Assembly (NCBI RefSeq): GCF_004331075.1
Contig: NZ_SJNX01000008.1
Coordinates: 62,001-126,000 of the forward strand
Reading direction: 5' to 3'
Source: Acinetobacter brisouioides
Lineage (GTDB): Bacteria; Pseudomonadota; Gammaproteobacteria; Pseudomonadales; Moraxellaceae
DNA length: 64,000 bases
How positions within the stretch are numbered: the stretch's first letter is position 1; every line of letters starts with the position of its first letter. Position numbers and translations under genes: made by a program. The notes beneath the pieces are model-generated. The model ran no database searches. It was not told the origin of the DNA and worked only from the letters and a program-made list of their open reading frames with translations. This document shows positions 54,589-63,181 of the stretch, in pieces.

Positions 54589-56421
54589 ATGTTATTAAAA
54601 TGGTTTGAGAATCGTGTAGACCCCTATCCTTCCAAAAATCTAAACAAACCATTACCTCGAGATTTTTTCCCGTTTGTTTGGCAATGTGCCGAAGGGTTAA
54701 AACATTATTTAATTATTTTGGTGCTACTGACTGCTGCCACCGCCAGCTTTGAAGCATTATTTTTTTCACAAATTGGACATTTGGTTGATTGGCTGAACCA
54801 AAGCCATCCCAACACATTTCTAAGCCAACATGCCCAGCAATTGCTCATGCTGGTCGCTATTCTGGTGGCCAATATTATCTTTGCAACTATGCAATCCATT
54901 ATCCGCCATCAAATTCTATTTAGTTCATTCCCCATGCGCCTCAGATGGCGTTTTCATAATTTGATGATGCAGCAAAGCTTAGACTTTTTCTCTAATGAAT
55001 TTTCTGGGCGGTTGGCTGCTAAAATTATGCAAACGGCACTTGCAGTACGTGAATTTTGGGTGATTTTAGGTGACATTATCGCCTATGTACTGATTTATTT
55101 TATTTCAATCAGCCTGATGCTTGGTAGTGTTGCACCACGTTTATTAATTCCATTATTTGTCTGGTTAGCTTTATTTGTTTTGGCTGCGGCTTTTTTTGTA
55201 CCGCGTATGATTCAGATTTCTAAAAAACAGGCTGATGCTCGTGCCGTCATGACGGGACGTATCACAGATGCCTACACCAACATTCAAACAGTCAAACTAT
55301 TTGCACATACACAGCGTGAAAGCCAGTACGCAAAAACATCCATGCAGGAATTCATGGTGACGGTGTATACGCAAATGCGACTTGCAACTTTATTTGAATT
55401 GAGTTTGAAATTATTAAGTGCTGTGCTGTTTATTAGTGTGCTCGGTACAGCCCTTTATTTATGGACACTTGGACAAGTTGAACTGGGAATTATTGCGGCT
55501 ACAACAGCCATGATTTTAAAACTCAATAGTCTAAGTGAATTTGTCATGTGGCAAATTTCCATGCTGTTTGAAAACATTGGTACGATTCAAGATGGTAAAA
55601 ATACCCTTGCTCAAGCCGTTTCAATTGTAGATCAGCCAGATGCCCAACCATTACAACTCAATCAGGGTGGGAAAATTGAATTTAAAGATGTTTGCTTTGC
55701 CTATAATCAACATCGTAATGTCATTGATCATTTTAATTTGAGCATCAAACCTGGTGAGAAAATTGGTATTGTTGGACGTTCGGGTGCAGGAAAATCAACA
55801 TTAATCCAACTTTTACTGCATTTTTATGATATTCAGCAAGGTTCGATTGAAATTGATGGGCAAAACATTGCACACGTGACACAAGACAGCTTACGCCAAC
55901 ATATTGCGCTTGTGACACAGGATACATCGTTGTTACATCGTACGGTCGCGGAAAATATCCGTTATGGACGTAATGATGCTTCTGATGAACAATTTAATTA
56001 CGCAATTGAAAAAGCGAAAGTTAAAGAGTTTATTGACACTTTATCCGATGTTCGTGGGCAAAAAGGTTTAAATGCTTATGTCGGTGAACGTGGTGTAAAA
56101 CTTTCAGGTGGACAGCGCCAACGTATCGCAATAGCGCGAGTATTTTTAAAAGATGCGCCTATTTTAATTTTAGATGAAGCAACCAGTGCTCTCGACTCTG
56201 AAGTTGAAGCCGCTATTCAGTCGAGTTTAAATGACCTTATGGCTGGAAAAACAGTGATTGCAATTGCTCACCGCTTATCAACTATCGCTAAAATGGATCG
56301 CATTGTCGTATTGGATCAAGGAAAAATTGTTGAACAAGGCTCACATAATGAATTATTGGAGCTTCATGGAATTTATGCTCAGCTTTGGCAAAGACAAACT
56401 GGCGGCTTCTTAGTAGACTAA
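54589..56421 (+). CDS. ABC exporter, fused permease-ATPase
   Basis: Type IV ABC transporter half-molecule of 610 residues: a six-helix membrane domain (about 40-340) and an ATPase. Walker A is GIVGRSGAGKSTL (about 393), signature LSGGQRQRIAIAR, Walker B PILILDEATSALD and the switch histidine AIAHRLSTIAK. It resembles MsbA-type and multidrug exporters; no dedicated partner gene is nearby, so it probably works as a homodimer. Substrate unknown. Confidence 0.92.
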   Translation: MLLKWFENRVDPYPSKNLNKPLPRDFFPFVWQCAEGLKHYLIILVLLTAATASFEALFFSQIGHLVDWLNQSHPNTFLSQHAQQLLMLVAILVANIIFATMQSIIRHQILFSSFPMRLRWRFHNLMMQQSLDFFSNEFSGRLAAKIMQTALAVREFWVILGDIIAYVLIYFISISLMLGSVAPRLLIPLFVWLALFVLAAAFFVPRMIQISKKQADARAVMTGRITDAYTNIQTVKLFAHTQRESQYAKTSMQEFMVTVYTQMRLATLFELSLKLLSAVLFISVLGTALYLWTLGQVELGIIAATTAMILKLNSLSEFVMWQISMLFENIGTIQDGKNTLAQAVSIVDQPDAQPLQLNQGGKIEFKDVCFAYNQHRNVIDHFNLSIKPGEKIGIVGRSGAGKSTLIQLLLHFYDIQQGSIEIDGQNIAHVTQDSLRQHIALVTQDTSLLHRTVAENIRYGRNDASDEQFNYAIEKAKVKEFIDTLSDVRGQKGLNAYVGERGVKLSGGQRQRIAIARVFLKDAPILILDEATSALDSEVEAAIQSSLNDLMAGKTVIAIAHRLSTIAKMDRIVVLDQGKIVEQGSHNELLELHGIYAQLWQRQTGGFLVD

Positions 56422-56495
56422 GCATTTTTACTTTTGTTTTTTTAAAAAAACAGGTATAACTCACTGCAATAGTTGATTTTAATGATGGAGTCATT

Positions 56496-56870
56496 ATGAA
56501 CCACCCGAATGATTTAAAATATGTAGCAACGCATGAGTGGGCAAAAATTGAAGGTGATTTAGTTGTTACAGGCATCACTGACCATGCACAAGATGCTTTA
56601 GGTGACTTAGTTTACATTGAAGTTCCAGAAGTTGATCGTCACTTAGATGCTGGTGAACAAGCTGGCGTTGTAGAGTCTGTAAAAACTGCTTCAGATATCT
56701 ATTCCCCTATCGCTGGAACAGTCGTTGAAGTAAATACTTCTTTAGAAGATGAACCAGAATTAGTCAATAATGATCCATACGCTGCAGGTTGGATGTATAA
56801 AATCAAACCTGACAATATGGCTGATGTAGAAAAATTACTTTCTGCTCAGGATTATGAAGCGGGTTTATAA
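56496..56870 (+). CDS. gcvH: Glycine cleavage system H protein
   Basis: Lipoyl carrier that shuttles the aminomethyl group between the P, T and L proteins of glycine cleavage. The 124 residues contain the lipoylation site Lys63 in [14 protein letters not shown] and the family ends ([28 protein letters not shown]). GATGGAG precedes the start. gcvT and gcvP are not in the window, so the system is split or the rest lies elsewhere. Confidence 0.95.
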   Translation: MNHPNDLKYVATHEWAKIEGDLVVTGITDHAQDALGDLVYIEVPEVDRHLDAGEQAGVVESVKTASDIYSPIAGTVVEVNTSLEDEPELVNNDPYAAGWMYKIKPDNMADVEKLLSAQDYEAGL

Positions 56871-56905
56871 TTTAAACTTGTTTTAGCTTTATTAAATTTT
56901 AAAAG

Positions 56906-56929
56906 ACGCAGATTTTTCTGCGTTTTTTT
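56906..56929 (+). terminator. Terminator after gcvH
   Basis: Arms ACGCAGA and TCTGCGT around TTTT, followed by seven T. Confidence 0.85.
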
Positions 56930-57097
56930 ATTTTTGAGACTTTTTTGATTGTTCTATTTTTTATTAGTATTACTTAGGCTATTTTTATTCATTTATAAAA
57001 ATAGCAGTCAATAAATACATCAACTTATTCGTTTTAAATTTGCATGATTTGGCTGAGATTTTTAAATTTGTTTAGGCTATTTAAGCACTTTAAACAT

Positions 57098-57988
57098 TTA
57101 GGTTTGAAGCTGATGCTTTAAAAATTGTAGCTGGGTCTGAATAGACTGCTCAAAAATGGCACTTTGTTTATGGACAATATCAAAATGTGTCATTGGCCAT
57201 TCAATAAATTGAACATTTTGAATTTTATGAGCAGCTTTTCGTGTTGCAGTAATGGGAATAAGTCGATCATCCTGCGCGGCAATCATTAGAGTTGGGCACT
57301 TAATTTTTTTTGCAATGTGTGTTGGGCGATACGTATTGATTTCTAATAAAATTCTTGCAGGAACACAGTTTGTCCATGTTGAGTTTTCTGGCACACTCTC
57401 CATAAAGGCATCATAACTGCCCTCTCCAGCTAAACAACAAACACCCTCTTTAGACACTACTGGAATACATACTGCATGGTCAGAGCGTGCGGCCCAGAGG
57501 TCTTGTAAAGCAAATTTTAGAGCCTGAGGAAATAACTTTTTCGGGTACAACCTAGCACTTGCTAAACCATCGACATGTGGAACAAGTGCAATAATCGCTT
57601 TAATATTTGGAATTTCTGCTGCGAGAGTCATAACATGACCGCCGCTAAACGAAACTCCCCATAAAAAAAGCTGCTTTTGATCAACAGCCGACCAAGATTT
57701 AACTTGTTCAACCACATTTTTCCAGTCGTGCAAATGATGCTTGGGTGAAACCAACTCGCGTGGCTGCCCTGTACTTTCACCAAAGCCTCGGTAATCGAAT
57801 AAAACGACAGCAAAACCCTGTTCAGCAAAACGTTCAGCGACGTCAGGTAAGCTGAATTTGCGTTCACAAGCAAAGCCATTTGCCATAATAATAACGGGCG
57901 GCAATGCAATGTCGTAAGGAAAATAAACATCTGCTGCAAGTTGCTCACCACAACTCGTAAAATAAATATTTTCAACCTGATATTGCAT
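57098..57988 (-). CDS. Alpha/beta hydrolase
   Basis: Hydrolase of 296 residues with the alpha/beta fold: an oxyanion region IIMANGFACERKFSLPDVAERF, AVVLFDYRGFGESTGQPRE, the nucleophile elbow LWGVSFSGGHVM (G-x-S-x-S-G instead of the usual GxSxG) and a late PTLMIAAQDDRLIP Asp plus WPMTHFDIV His. The triad is therefore complete. It resembles the YcjY/dienelactone-like group rather than the MhpC ring-fission hydrolases. It starts 15 bases after map and is probably co-transcribed with it. Confidence 0.85.
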   Translation of the reverse strand: MQYQVENIYFTSCGEQLAADVYFPYDIALPPVIIMANGFACERKFSLPDVAERFAEQGFAVVLFDYRGFGESTGQPRELVSPKHHLHDWKNVVEQVKSWSAVDQKQLFLWGVSFSGGHVMTLAAEIPNIKAIIALVPHVDGLASARLYPKKLFPQALKFALQDLWAARSDHAVCIPVVSKEGVCCLAGEGSYDAFMESVPENSTWTNCVPARILLEINTYRPTHIAKKIKCPTLMIAAQDDRLIPITATRKAAHKIQNVQFIEWPMTHFDIVHKQSAIFEQSIQTQLQFLKHQLQT

Positions 57989-58003
57989 TGCTTCACCTCA
58001 AAA

Positions 58004-58798
58004 TTAGATTGCAGGATAAATTCCTGTACCTTCTGGCCACGGCGTTAATAACTCAAAACCATCATCAGTGACAGCAACCATATGTTCCCATTGTGCTGAA
58101 AGTGAATGATCTTTGGTAATGACGGTCCAACCATCAGTAAGTTCTTGTACCTGAGGTTTACCCATATTTACCATTGGTTCAATAGTAAATACCATCCCCT
58201 TTTTAAGCTTTAAGCCCTGACCTTTTTGCCCAAAATGCAATACATTTGGCTGTTCATGATAGACCCTTCCAATACCATGACCACAGTATTCACGTACTAT
58301 GCTATAACCGTTTTTTTCAGCCAATGTTTGAATCGCATGACCAATATCACCTAAAGTCGCATCAGGTTTAACGGCGTGAATTCCTGCAACCATTGCCGCG
58401 TAGGTCGTTTCAACCAATTTTTTTGCCTGTGGTGAAACCTGCCCTACATAATACATACGGCTAGTGTCACCATAAAAACCATCTTTAATAATCGCAACAT
58501 CAATATTAATGATGTCTCCTTCTTTCAACACGACTTTTTTTGATGGAATGCCATGGCAAACAACTTCATTGGGTGAAATACAGGTCGTTTTAGTATAGCC
58601 ATAATACCCAATATTGGCAGGAATCACTTTGAGTGTATTCACAATAAAATCATGGCATAAATCATCTAGATATTCAGTTGTTACTCCAGGTTTAACATGC
58701 TCACCAATCATTGCCAAAACTTCTGCAGCGAGCCGCCCAGAAATTCTTAATTTCTCAATTTCTTGTTCGGTTTTAATGACAACTTTTGTGGCACGCAT
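58004..58798 (-). CDS. map: Methionine aminopeptidase, type I
   Basis: Removes the initiator methionine from nascent proteins. The 264 residues have the five metal ligands in family context: the two aspartates in NIDVAIIKDGFYGDTSRM, the histidine in GHGIGRVYHEQPNVLH, and glutamates in FTIEPMVNMG and QWEHMVAVTDDG. The length and CISPNEVVCHGIP segment are typical of type I. Genomes of this group may carry more than one copy, so it need not be the essential one. Confidence 0.95.
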   Translation of the reverse strand: MRATKVVIKTEQEIEKLRISGRLAAEVLAMIGEHVKPGVTTEYLDDLCHDFIVNTLKVIPANIGYYGYTKTTCISPNEVVCHGIPSKKVVLKEGDIINIDVAIIKDGFYGDTSRMYYVGQVSPQAKKLVETTYAAMVAGIHAVKPDATLGDIGHAIQTLAEKNGYSIVREYCGHGIGRVYHEQPNVLHFGQKGQGLKLKKGMVFTIEPMVNMGKPQVQELTDGWTVITKDHSLSAQWEHMVAVTDDGFELLTPWPEGTGIYPAI

Positions 58799-59159
58799 AG
58801 AATGGATCCTTTATTTCATTTCAAATCTGAAACGAATAGATTGAAATACTTAGGCTATTTTACATTGTAAATATTTCAAAAATAATCCTCATCGTATAGA
58901 ACTGCAAGTACTTAAATAAAAAATTTACTTTTTGTTATTTTTAAATAATTGATAAATAATATTTATTTTAATAAATAAACATAAAATATATATTTTAATA
59001 AAATTAAAAAATACGTAAATAAATCAACTTAGAAAGTTTAAATCTCTAAAATTTGAATTTATAAAAAATAATCATGCTTTATTTAAGAGCATAAGGATTT
59101 TAAAAAGTTTTTTTTTGCACTAGAATCTATCGCTTTGTTTCAACATCCTCCCTGTTTTT
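58799..59159. other. Intergenic region between divergent map and brnQ
   Basis: 361 very AT-rich bases with promoters for both flanking genes. I see no gene, hairpin or repeat of note. Confidence 0.5.
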
Positions 59160-60461
59160 ATGAATAAGCTGAATATACGAGATATTATTGCTTTAGGTTT
59201 TATGACCTTTGCGCTATTTATTGGTGCAGGCAATATTATCTTTCCTCCCATTGTTGCTCAGCAAGCTGGTGAGCATGTCTGGCTTGCAGCAGCAGGCTTT
59301 TTGATTACTGCGGTTGGGTTACCTGTTTTAACAATTATGGCGCTTTCTCGTGTAGAAGGATCTATTGAAACGCTTAGTGCTCCTTTAGGTCGTTTTTCAA
59401 GTTTATTGCTGACCATAGTCTGTTATTTAGCTGTGGGCCCTTTATTTGCAACCCCTCGTACTGCAACCGTTTCTTATGAAATCGGTTTCTCGTCTTACTT
59501 TGGTAATTCTCCAATGCATCTATTTATTTATAGCTGCATTTATTTCACCATTGTTGGCATTATTTCACTGTACCCAAACAAATTGCTCGATACGATTGGG
59601 CATGTGCTCGCACCACTAAAAATTGTTGCTTTGGCAATTTTATGTATTGCAACGCTGGTCTTCCCAATTTTAGTCGCGCCACCTGCAGTACATAACTATA
59701 TTCAGCAACCGATGTCTGAAGGTTTAGTGAACGGTTACTTAACCATGGATACGCTTGGTGCTCTGGTGTTCGGGATCGTTATTGTACAAGCGATTCAGTC
59801 TCGTGGTGTATCTGACAAAAAACTGATCATGCGCTACGCAATTATTGCAAGTATTATGGCTGGCGTTGGTTTAACAATTTTGTATTTATGCTTATTCCGC
59901 CTTGGTTTACAAAGCTATGCATTTATCACTACGGCAACCAATGGCGCGGAAATCCTACATGCCTATGTACAGCATACGTTTGGTGATATTGGTTCATTGT
60001 TCTTAACCATCTTAATTTTCCTCGCCTGTACAGTAACTGCAATTGGTTTAACCTGTTCATGTGCCGAATATTTCCATGAGCTGACTAAAATTTCGTATAA
60101 ATTACTGGTGTTAGTGTTGGTACTATTTGCACTGTTAATTTCTAATTTGGGTTTAACCAAACTGATTGCTTTCTCGGTTCCTGTACTCACTGCAATTTAT
60201 CCACCAGCAATTGTCGTGATTCTTCTTAGCTTCTTATGGAAGTTCTTTAGTCGTCCATCGTTAATTGTGACGCCTGTGACGATTGTTGCGCTAGTTTTTG
60301 GTGTTTTTGAAGGCTTAAAAGCATCTAGCCTGAGTAAACTTGTACCTAGCTTTTTGTCACAATTACCACTTGATGCACAGAATCTAGCATGGTTAATTCC
60401 ATCAGTTGCGGTTTTTGTGTTGTTCTTTGTCATCGATAAATTCCTTGCAATTTCTCGATAG
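59160..60461 (+). CDS. brnQ: Branched-chain amino acid:cation symporter BrnQ
   Basis: LIVCS-family permease of 433 residues with about 12 membrane segments. The start LGFMTFALFIGAGNIIFPP, the VGPLFATPRTATVSYEIGF loop and the SLYPNKLLDTIGHVLAPLKI segment are characteristic. It imports leucine, isoleucine and valine with sodium or protons. No clear ribosome site precedes the ATG. Its partner in amino acid balance may be the azlCD pair 1.5 kb downstream, though the operons are separate. Confidence 0.93.
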   Translation: MNKLNIRDIIALGFMTFALFIGAGNIIFPPIVAQQAGEHVWLAAAGFLITAVGLPVLTIMALSRVEGSIETLSAPLGRFSSLLLTIVCYLAVGPLFATPRTATVSYEIGFSSYFGNSPMHLFIYSCIYFTIVGIISLYPNKLLDTIGHVLAPLKIVALAILCIATLVFPILVAPPAVHNYIQQPMSEGLVNGYLTMDTLGALVFGIVIVQAIQSRGVSDKKLIMRYAIIASIMAGVGLTILYLCLFRLGLQSYAFITTATNGAEILHAYVQHTFGDIGSLFLTILIFLACTVTAIGLTCSCAEYFHELTKISYKLLVLVLVLFALLISNLGLTKLIAFSVPVLTAIYPPAIVVILLSFLWKFFSRPSLIVTPVTIVALVFGVFEGLKASSLSKLVPSFLSQLPLDAQNLAWLIPSVAVFVLFFVIDKFLAISR

Positions 60462-60504
60462 TAAAATTAAAGGTAATTAAATTTCAAATATTTAATTACT
60501 TTCT

Positions 60505-60536
60505 AAAAATGCCTGATTCATTCAGGCATTTTTTTT
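60505..60536 (+). terminator. Terminator after brnQ
   Basis: Arms AAAAATGCCTGA and TCAGGCATTTTT around TTCAT, followed by T. Confidence 0.9.
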
Positions 60537-60733
60537 GCTTATATTTTTACTGTAGTTTACAGAATGATATTGTGAACTCACAAAATGAGACTAGGCTATA
60601 ACTTTTAGTTGTTTTTGTCATATTACCTTAACAAAAAAATGTTAATAGCTCTTGAATTTAGCCAAAATTCAAAGTAAAACGGTAAGAATTGACTGAAACA
60701 GTGTGTTTGTCGTGATAGACAGGAGAAGTGAGG

Positions 60734-60952
60734 ATGATTTCAATGAACAAACTAATCTTCATTAACAATGCAGTAAAACATAATCAACAAGCATTGATGT
60801 ATTGTTTTACTACGCTAGCACTCATGTTAACGCTAACATTTGAAGGCGTTATTACAGGAAATCTCAAACCTGCATACTTTTTATATGCATTTGTTGTGTC
60901 ACTCGCCTTCGCGCTGTGGGCAGTCATTGACCATAAGTTCCGCAAGCAATAA
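60734..60952 (+). CDS. Small two-helix membrane protein
   Basis: A 72-residue protein. The ATG giving MISMNKLIFINNAVKHN is chosen because AGGAGA lies eight bases upstream; a GTG two codons earlier is too close to it. Two hydrophobic segments (ALMYCFTTLALMLTLTFEGV and FLYAFVVSLAFALWAVI) end in a basic tail HKFRKQ. No family recognised. A tight terminator follows, so it is a one-gene unit. Confidence 0.75.
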   Translation: MISMNKLIFINNAVKHNQQALMYCFTTLALMLTLTFEGVITGNLKPAYFLYAFVVSLAFALWAVIDHKFRKQ

Positions 60953-60956
60953 TTTT

Positions 60957-60986
60957 AAAAAAACTGGATCTCAATCCAGTTTTTTT
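60957..60986 (+). terminator. Terminator after the small membrane protein
   Basis: Perfect 13-base arms AAAAAAACTGGAT and ATCCAGTTTTTTT around CTCA. Confidence 0.92.
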
Positions 60987-61145
60987 ATATCCACTTAATC
61001 TCAATATTCTGACTAAAAACTTAATCAAAAAAACGTATATCAAAATAATAAAAAAAAGATTCAAATTCACTACATTATTTAACCAATTAAATTCAGTATG
61101 ATGATGTATAGGTAATTTTACCTAGATTAATGATAAAGGTTCATG

Positions 61146-61382
61146 ATGAAAAAAATTCTAACTTCTGCTGTTGCTTTAACTTTTGCAGTTTTAAGTGCCA
61201 ATGCTATGGCTTGCCCTAAAGGTACAACTTTACAAGGTGGTACAGGCCCAAAACATAAAGGTGGTAAATGTGTGCTAGTACACAAAGTTGACAAGAAAAC
61301 TCCTGCTAAAGCTGCACCAGCTAAAGCACCAGAGAAAAAAATGACAAATACTCCAGCACCAACAAACAAACCTAAAGCATAA
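61146..61382 (+). CDS. Small secreted Lys/Pro/Ala-rich protein
   Basis: A 78-residue protein. The second of two adjacent ATGs is preferred for spacing to AAAGG. A clear signal peptide (KKILTSAVALTFAVLSANAMA) precedes the mature start CPKGTTLQGGTGPKHKGGKCVLV, which holds two cysteines. The rest is low-complexity KTPAKAAPAKAPEKK. Periplasmic or surface location is likely; there is no lipobox. A rightward frame fits coding far better than the overlapping leftward one. Function unknown. Confidence 0.75.
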   Translation: MKKILTSAVALTFAVLSANAMACPKGTTLQGGTGPKHKGGKCVLVHKVDKKTPAKAAPAKAPEKKMTNTPAPTNKPKA

Positions 61383-61393
61383 TCTTTAGACAT

Positions 61394-61421
61394 AAAAAAA
61401 GCGGTTTATACCGCTTTTTTT
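61394..61421. terminator. Bidirectional terminator between converging small genes
   Basis: Arms AAAAAAAGCGGT and ACCGCTTTTTTT around TTAT, serving both flanking genes. Confidence 0.9.
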
Positions 61422-61424
61422 ATT

Positions 61425-61886
61425 TTAATTGGCTGGCGTATTGCCTAAATTTGGATGGTCAATCGCATCTTTACACAAGGCTTTATCGCGTGTGTAGTCG
61501 GCATAAGTTTGTGCAGTATCTGAATCCTGATTTGCTGTTGCCCTTGCCCATGAATCTAGGCTAGTCATGGCTTTACGACATAATGCATATTTACCTTCAG
61601 TCACAGAGTCCGTCATTTTTACATTGATCCGCCACGCAACACCTAGCTCGCGTAAAGGTTTACGAACATCTGTTTCAATTTTGGTGAGTTGCTTTTGTTC
61701 AACAATCGGTTCAACTTGATTGATCAGTGCCCATGCTTTATGTGCATAGGTAGTTGCATCATTGGTGAGTTTTGGTGCGGGTTTAATTTCTACTTTCTTC
61801 TCCGAAGAAGATCGGTCACAACCTTGCAAGCCTAAACATAAGCATGCCGTCATTAGATAAGCGACTTGATGTTTTTTTAACAGCAT
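61425..61886 (-). CDS. Lipoprotein of unknown function
   Basis: A 153-residue protein with a lipoprotein signal: MLLKKHQVAYLMTACLCLGLQGC, lipobox LGLQGC with the lipidated cysteine at 23 followed by Asp, which may favour inner-membrane retention. The mature part is mainly helical, with two further cysteines (KYALCRKAM, DKALCKDA) that could form a disulfide. No domain recognised. Converges with the small secreted protein gene and is divergent from azlC. Confidence 0.8.
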   Translation of the reverse strand: MLLKKHQVAYLMTACLCLGLQGCDRSSSEKKVEIKPAPKLTNDATTYAHKAWALINQVEPIVEQKQLTKIETDVRKPLRELGVAWRINVKMTDSVTEGKYALCRKAMTSLDSWARATANQDSDTAQTYADYTRDKALCKDAIDHPNLGNTPAN

Positions 61887-61970
61887 AAGGTTGCCTCATT
61901 CAAAATATTTCAGCGCTGAGCTGCATGATTTCATTTACAATAACATTTTTAGAATTTTAGTAGATATTTT

Positions 61971-61983
61971 GGTGCAATGCACC
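61971..61983. promoter_or_regulatory. Short dyad upstream of azlC
   Basis: GGTGC-AAT-GCACC, 13 bases before the azlC start. Could be an operator or a hairpin covering the ribosome site; no clear Shine-Dalgarno is seen. Confidence 0.4.
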
Positions 61984-61996
61984 CAAACTGAAAAAT

Positions 61997-62719
61997 ATGT
62001 CTCAATCTCATGCAAGTTTTTGGCAAGGTTTTAAAGACAGTCAAGCCATTATGCTGACTTATTTGCCTGTTTCTTTTGCTTTTGGTGTCTCTGCTGCCAA
62101 ATTTGGGTTTTCTGCCTTTGAAGCCTTATTTTTGTCTTGCACCATGTATGCAGGAGCCAGCCAGTTTTTGGTGGTCGCATTACTTGCGAGTGGTTCTTCG
62201 ATTTGGCTAGCAGCCATTACCGTGATTGCTTTAGATATTCGCCATGTATTGTATGGCCCTGCTTTACAGCATCTTATTCAACAAAAACTGAATCTTAAAA
62301 AGACTGCAATTTGGGGTTGGGGACTCACTGACGAAGTATTTGCCCGCGCTATGATTCAACTGTCACAGCGCCGTCAGGACTGGAGCGAATCATGGATGCT
62401 AGGCGTAAGCCTGTCGAGCTGGTTTTCTTGGGCGCTGGGCAGCTTTTTAGGTGGCTTATTTGCTAACCAAATGCATCTTCTTCCCAAATTTCTACAGGCT
62501 TCTCTCGATTTCTTATTACCTGCCCTATTTTTAAGTTTTTTACTGGCGGCTTTTGAAAAACGCCATACGCTAGTGGTTGCAGTAACGCTCGTTGTGGCGG
62601 GTTTGGCTTGTTACCTGATCAATCTTTCTGCGGCAATTTTCTTGGGAATATTGGCAGGGATTGGTGCAGGACTGTTTAAACATTATATTTTGAAGCAGCA
62701 GGATGAGCATCATTTATGA
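61997..62719 (+). CDS. azlC: AzlC-family permease subunit
   Basis: Larger subunit of an AzlCD exporter of branched-chain amino acids. The 240 residues have about seven membrane segments. Conserved segments are SFWQGFKDSQAIMLTYLPVSFAFGVSAAKFGF, the CTMYAGASQFLVVALLASG loop and VIALDIRHVLYGPAL. Its stop overlaps the azlD start by four bases (ATGA), so the subunits are coupled. Confidence 0.92.
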   Translation: MSQSHASFWQGFKDSQAIMLTYLPVSFAFGVSAAKFGFSAFEALFLSCTMYAGASQFLVVALLASGSSIWLAAITVIALDIRHVLYGPALQHLIQQKLNLKKTAIWGWGLTDEVFARAMIQLSQRRQDWSESWMLGVSLSSWFSWALGSFLGGLFANQMHLLPKFLQASLDFLLPALFLSFLLAAFEKRHTLVVAVTLVVAGLACYLINLSAAIFLGILAGIGAGLFKHYILKQQDEHHL

Positions 62720-63063
62720 ATTTATCCATTATCCTGATTGGAATTATTGTCGGAATTGCCAACTTTAGCTCACGCTTTATGCCGCTGTGGTTTATTCAAA
62801 AATACCAGCAACACAAACAAAGACGTGGTGCAATCTGGCTGAGAATTGCTTTGAGTTGTATTGGAATTTCAGCGATTAGTGCCATGCTCATGGTTGCGAC
62901 CTTACCACCCTTAATTGCCACGCCCGACAAAATCATTGCCATGAGTTTAGGCTTTATTACCTTGACTGTGCTCTATGTAAAAACTCGGCGTATGGTACTG
63001 GCAACCCTGTTTGCTGCACTGTTTTATGGCATCAGTTACACTTATTTGCCTGCTGTGCTATAA
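62716..63063 (+). CDS. azlD: AzlD-family permease subunit
   Basis: Small membrane subunit of the AzlCD transporter, 115 residues and about four hydrophobic segments. The family region ANFSSRFMPLWFIQKYQQ near the N terminus and the central WLRIALSCIGISAISAMLMV are visible. It is read directly after azlC with a four-base overlap. Confidence 0.9.
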   Translation: MNLSIILIGIIVGIANFSSRFMPLWFIQKYQQHKQRRGAIWLRIALSCIGISAISAMLMVATLPPLIATPDKIIAMSLGFITLTVLYVKTRRMVLATLFAALFYGISYTYLPAVL

Positions 63064-63120
63064 AATAAATCATGTCCATTTACTTATTTTTAAATAAAAT
63101 TTAATTTTTATTCTCTGATC

Positions 63121-63151
63121 AGCATAACAGCTCTTCGAGTTCTGTTATGCT
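63121..63151. repeat. 10-bp inverted repeat between azlD and purT
   Basis: Perfect arms AGCATAACAG and CTGTTATGCT around an 11-base loop. No U-tract follows, so it is either a weak azlD terminator or a purT leader structure. Confidence 0.65.
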
Positions 63152-63181
63152 AAAAGTCCACCTGAAATAAGGATGAATTGC

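Noticed and set aside
57098-57988. Alpha/beta hydrolase as the missing mhpC
   Set aside because: It lies 16 kb from the island in an apparent unit with map, has a G-x-S-x-S-G elbow and reads like the YcjY/dienelactone-like group rather than ring-fission hydrolases.
61127-61393. Leftward 88-codon frame opposite the small secreted protein
   Set aside because: The rightward frame has a clear signal peptide and ribosome site; the leftward one is its complement with a biased composition.
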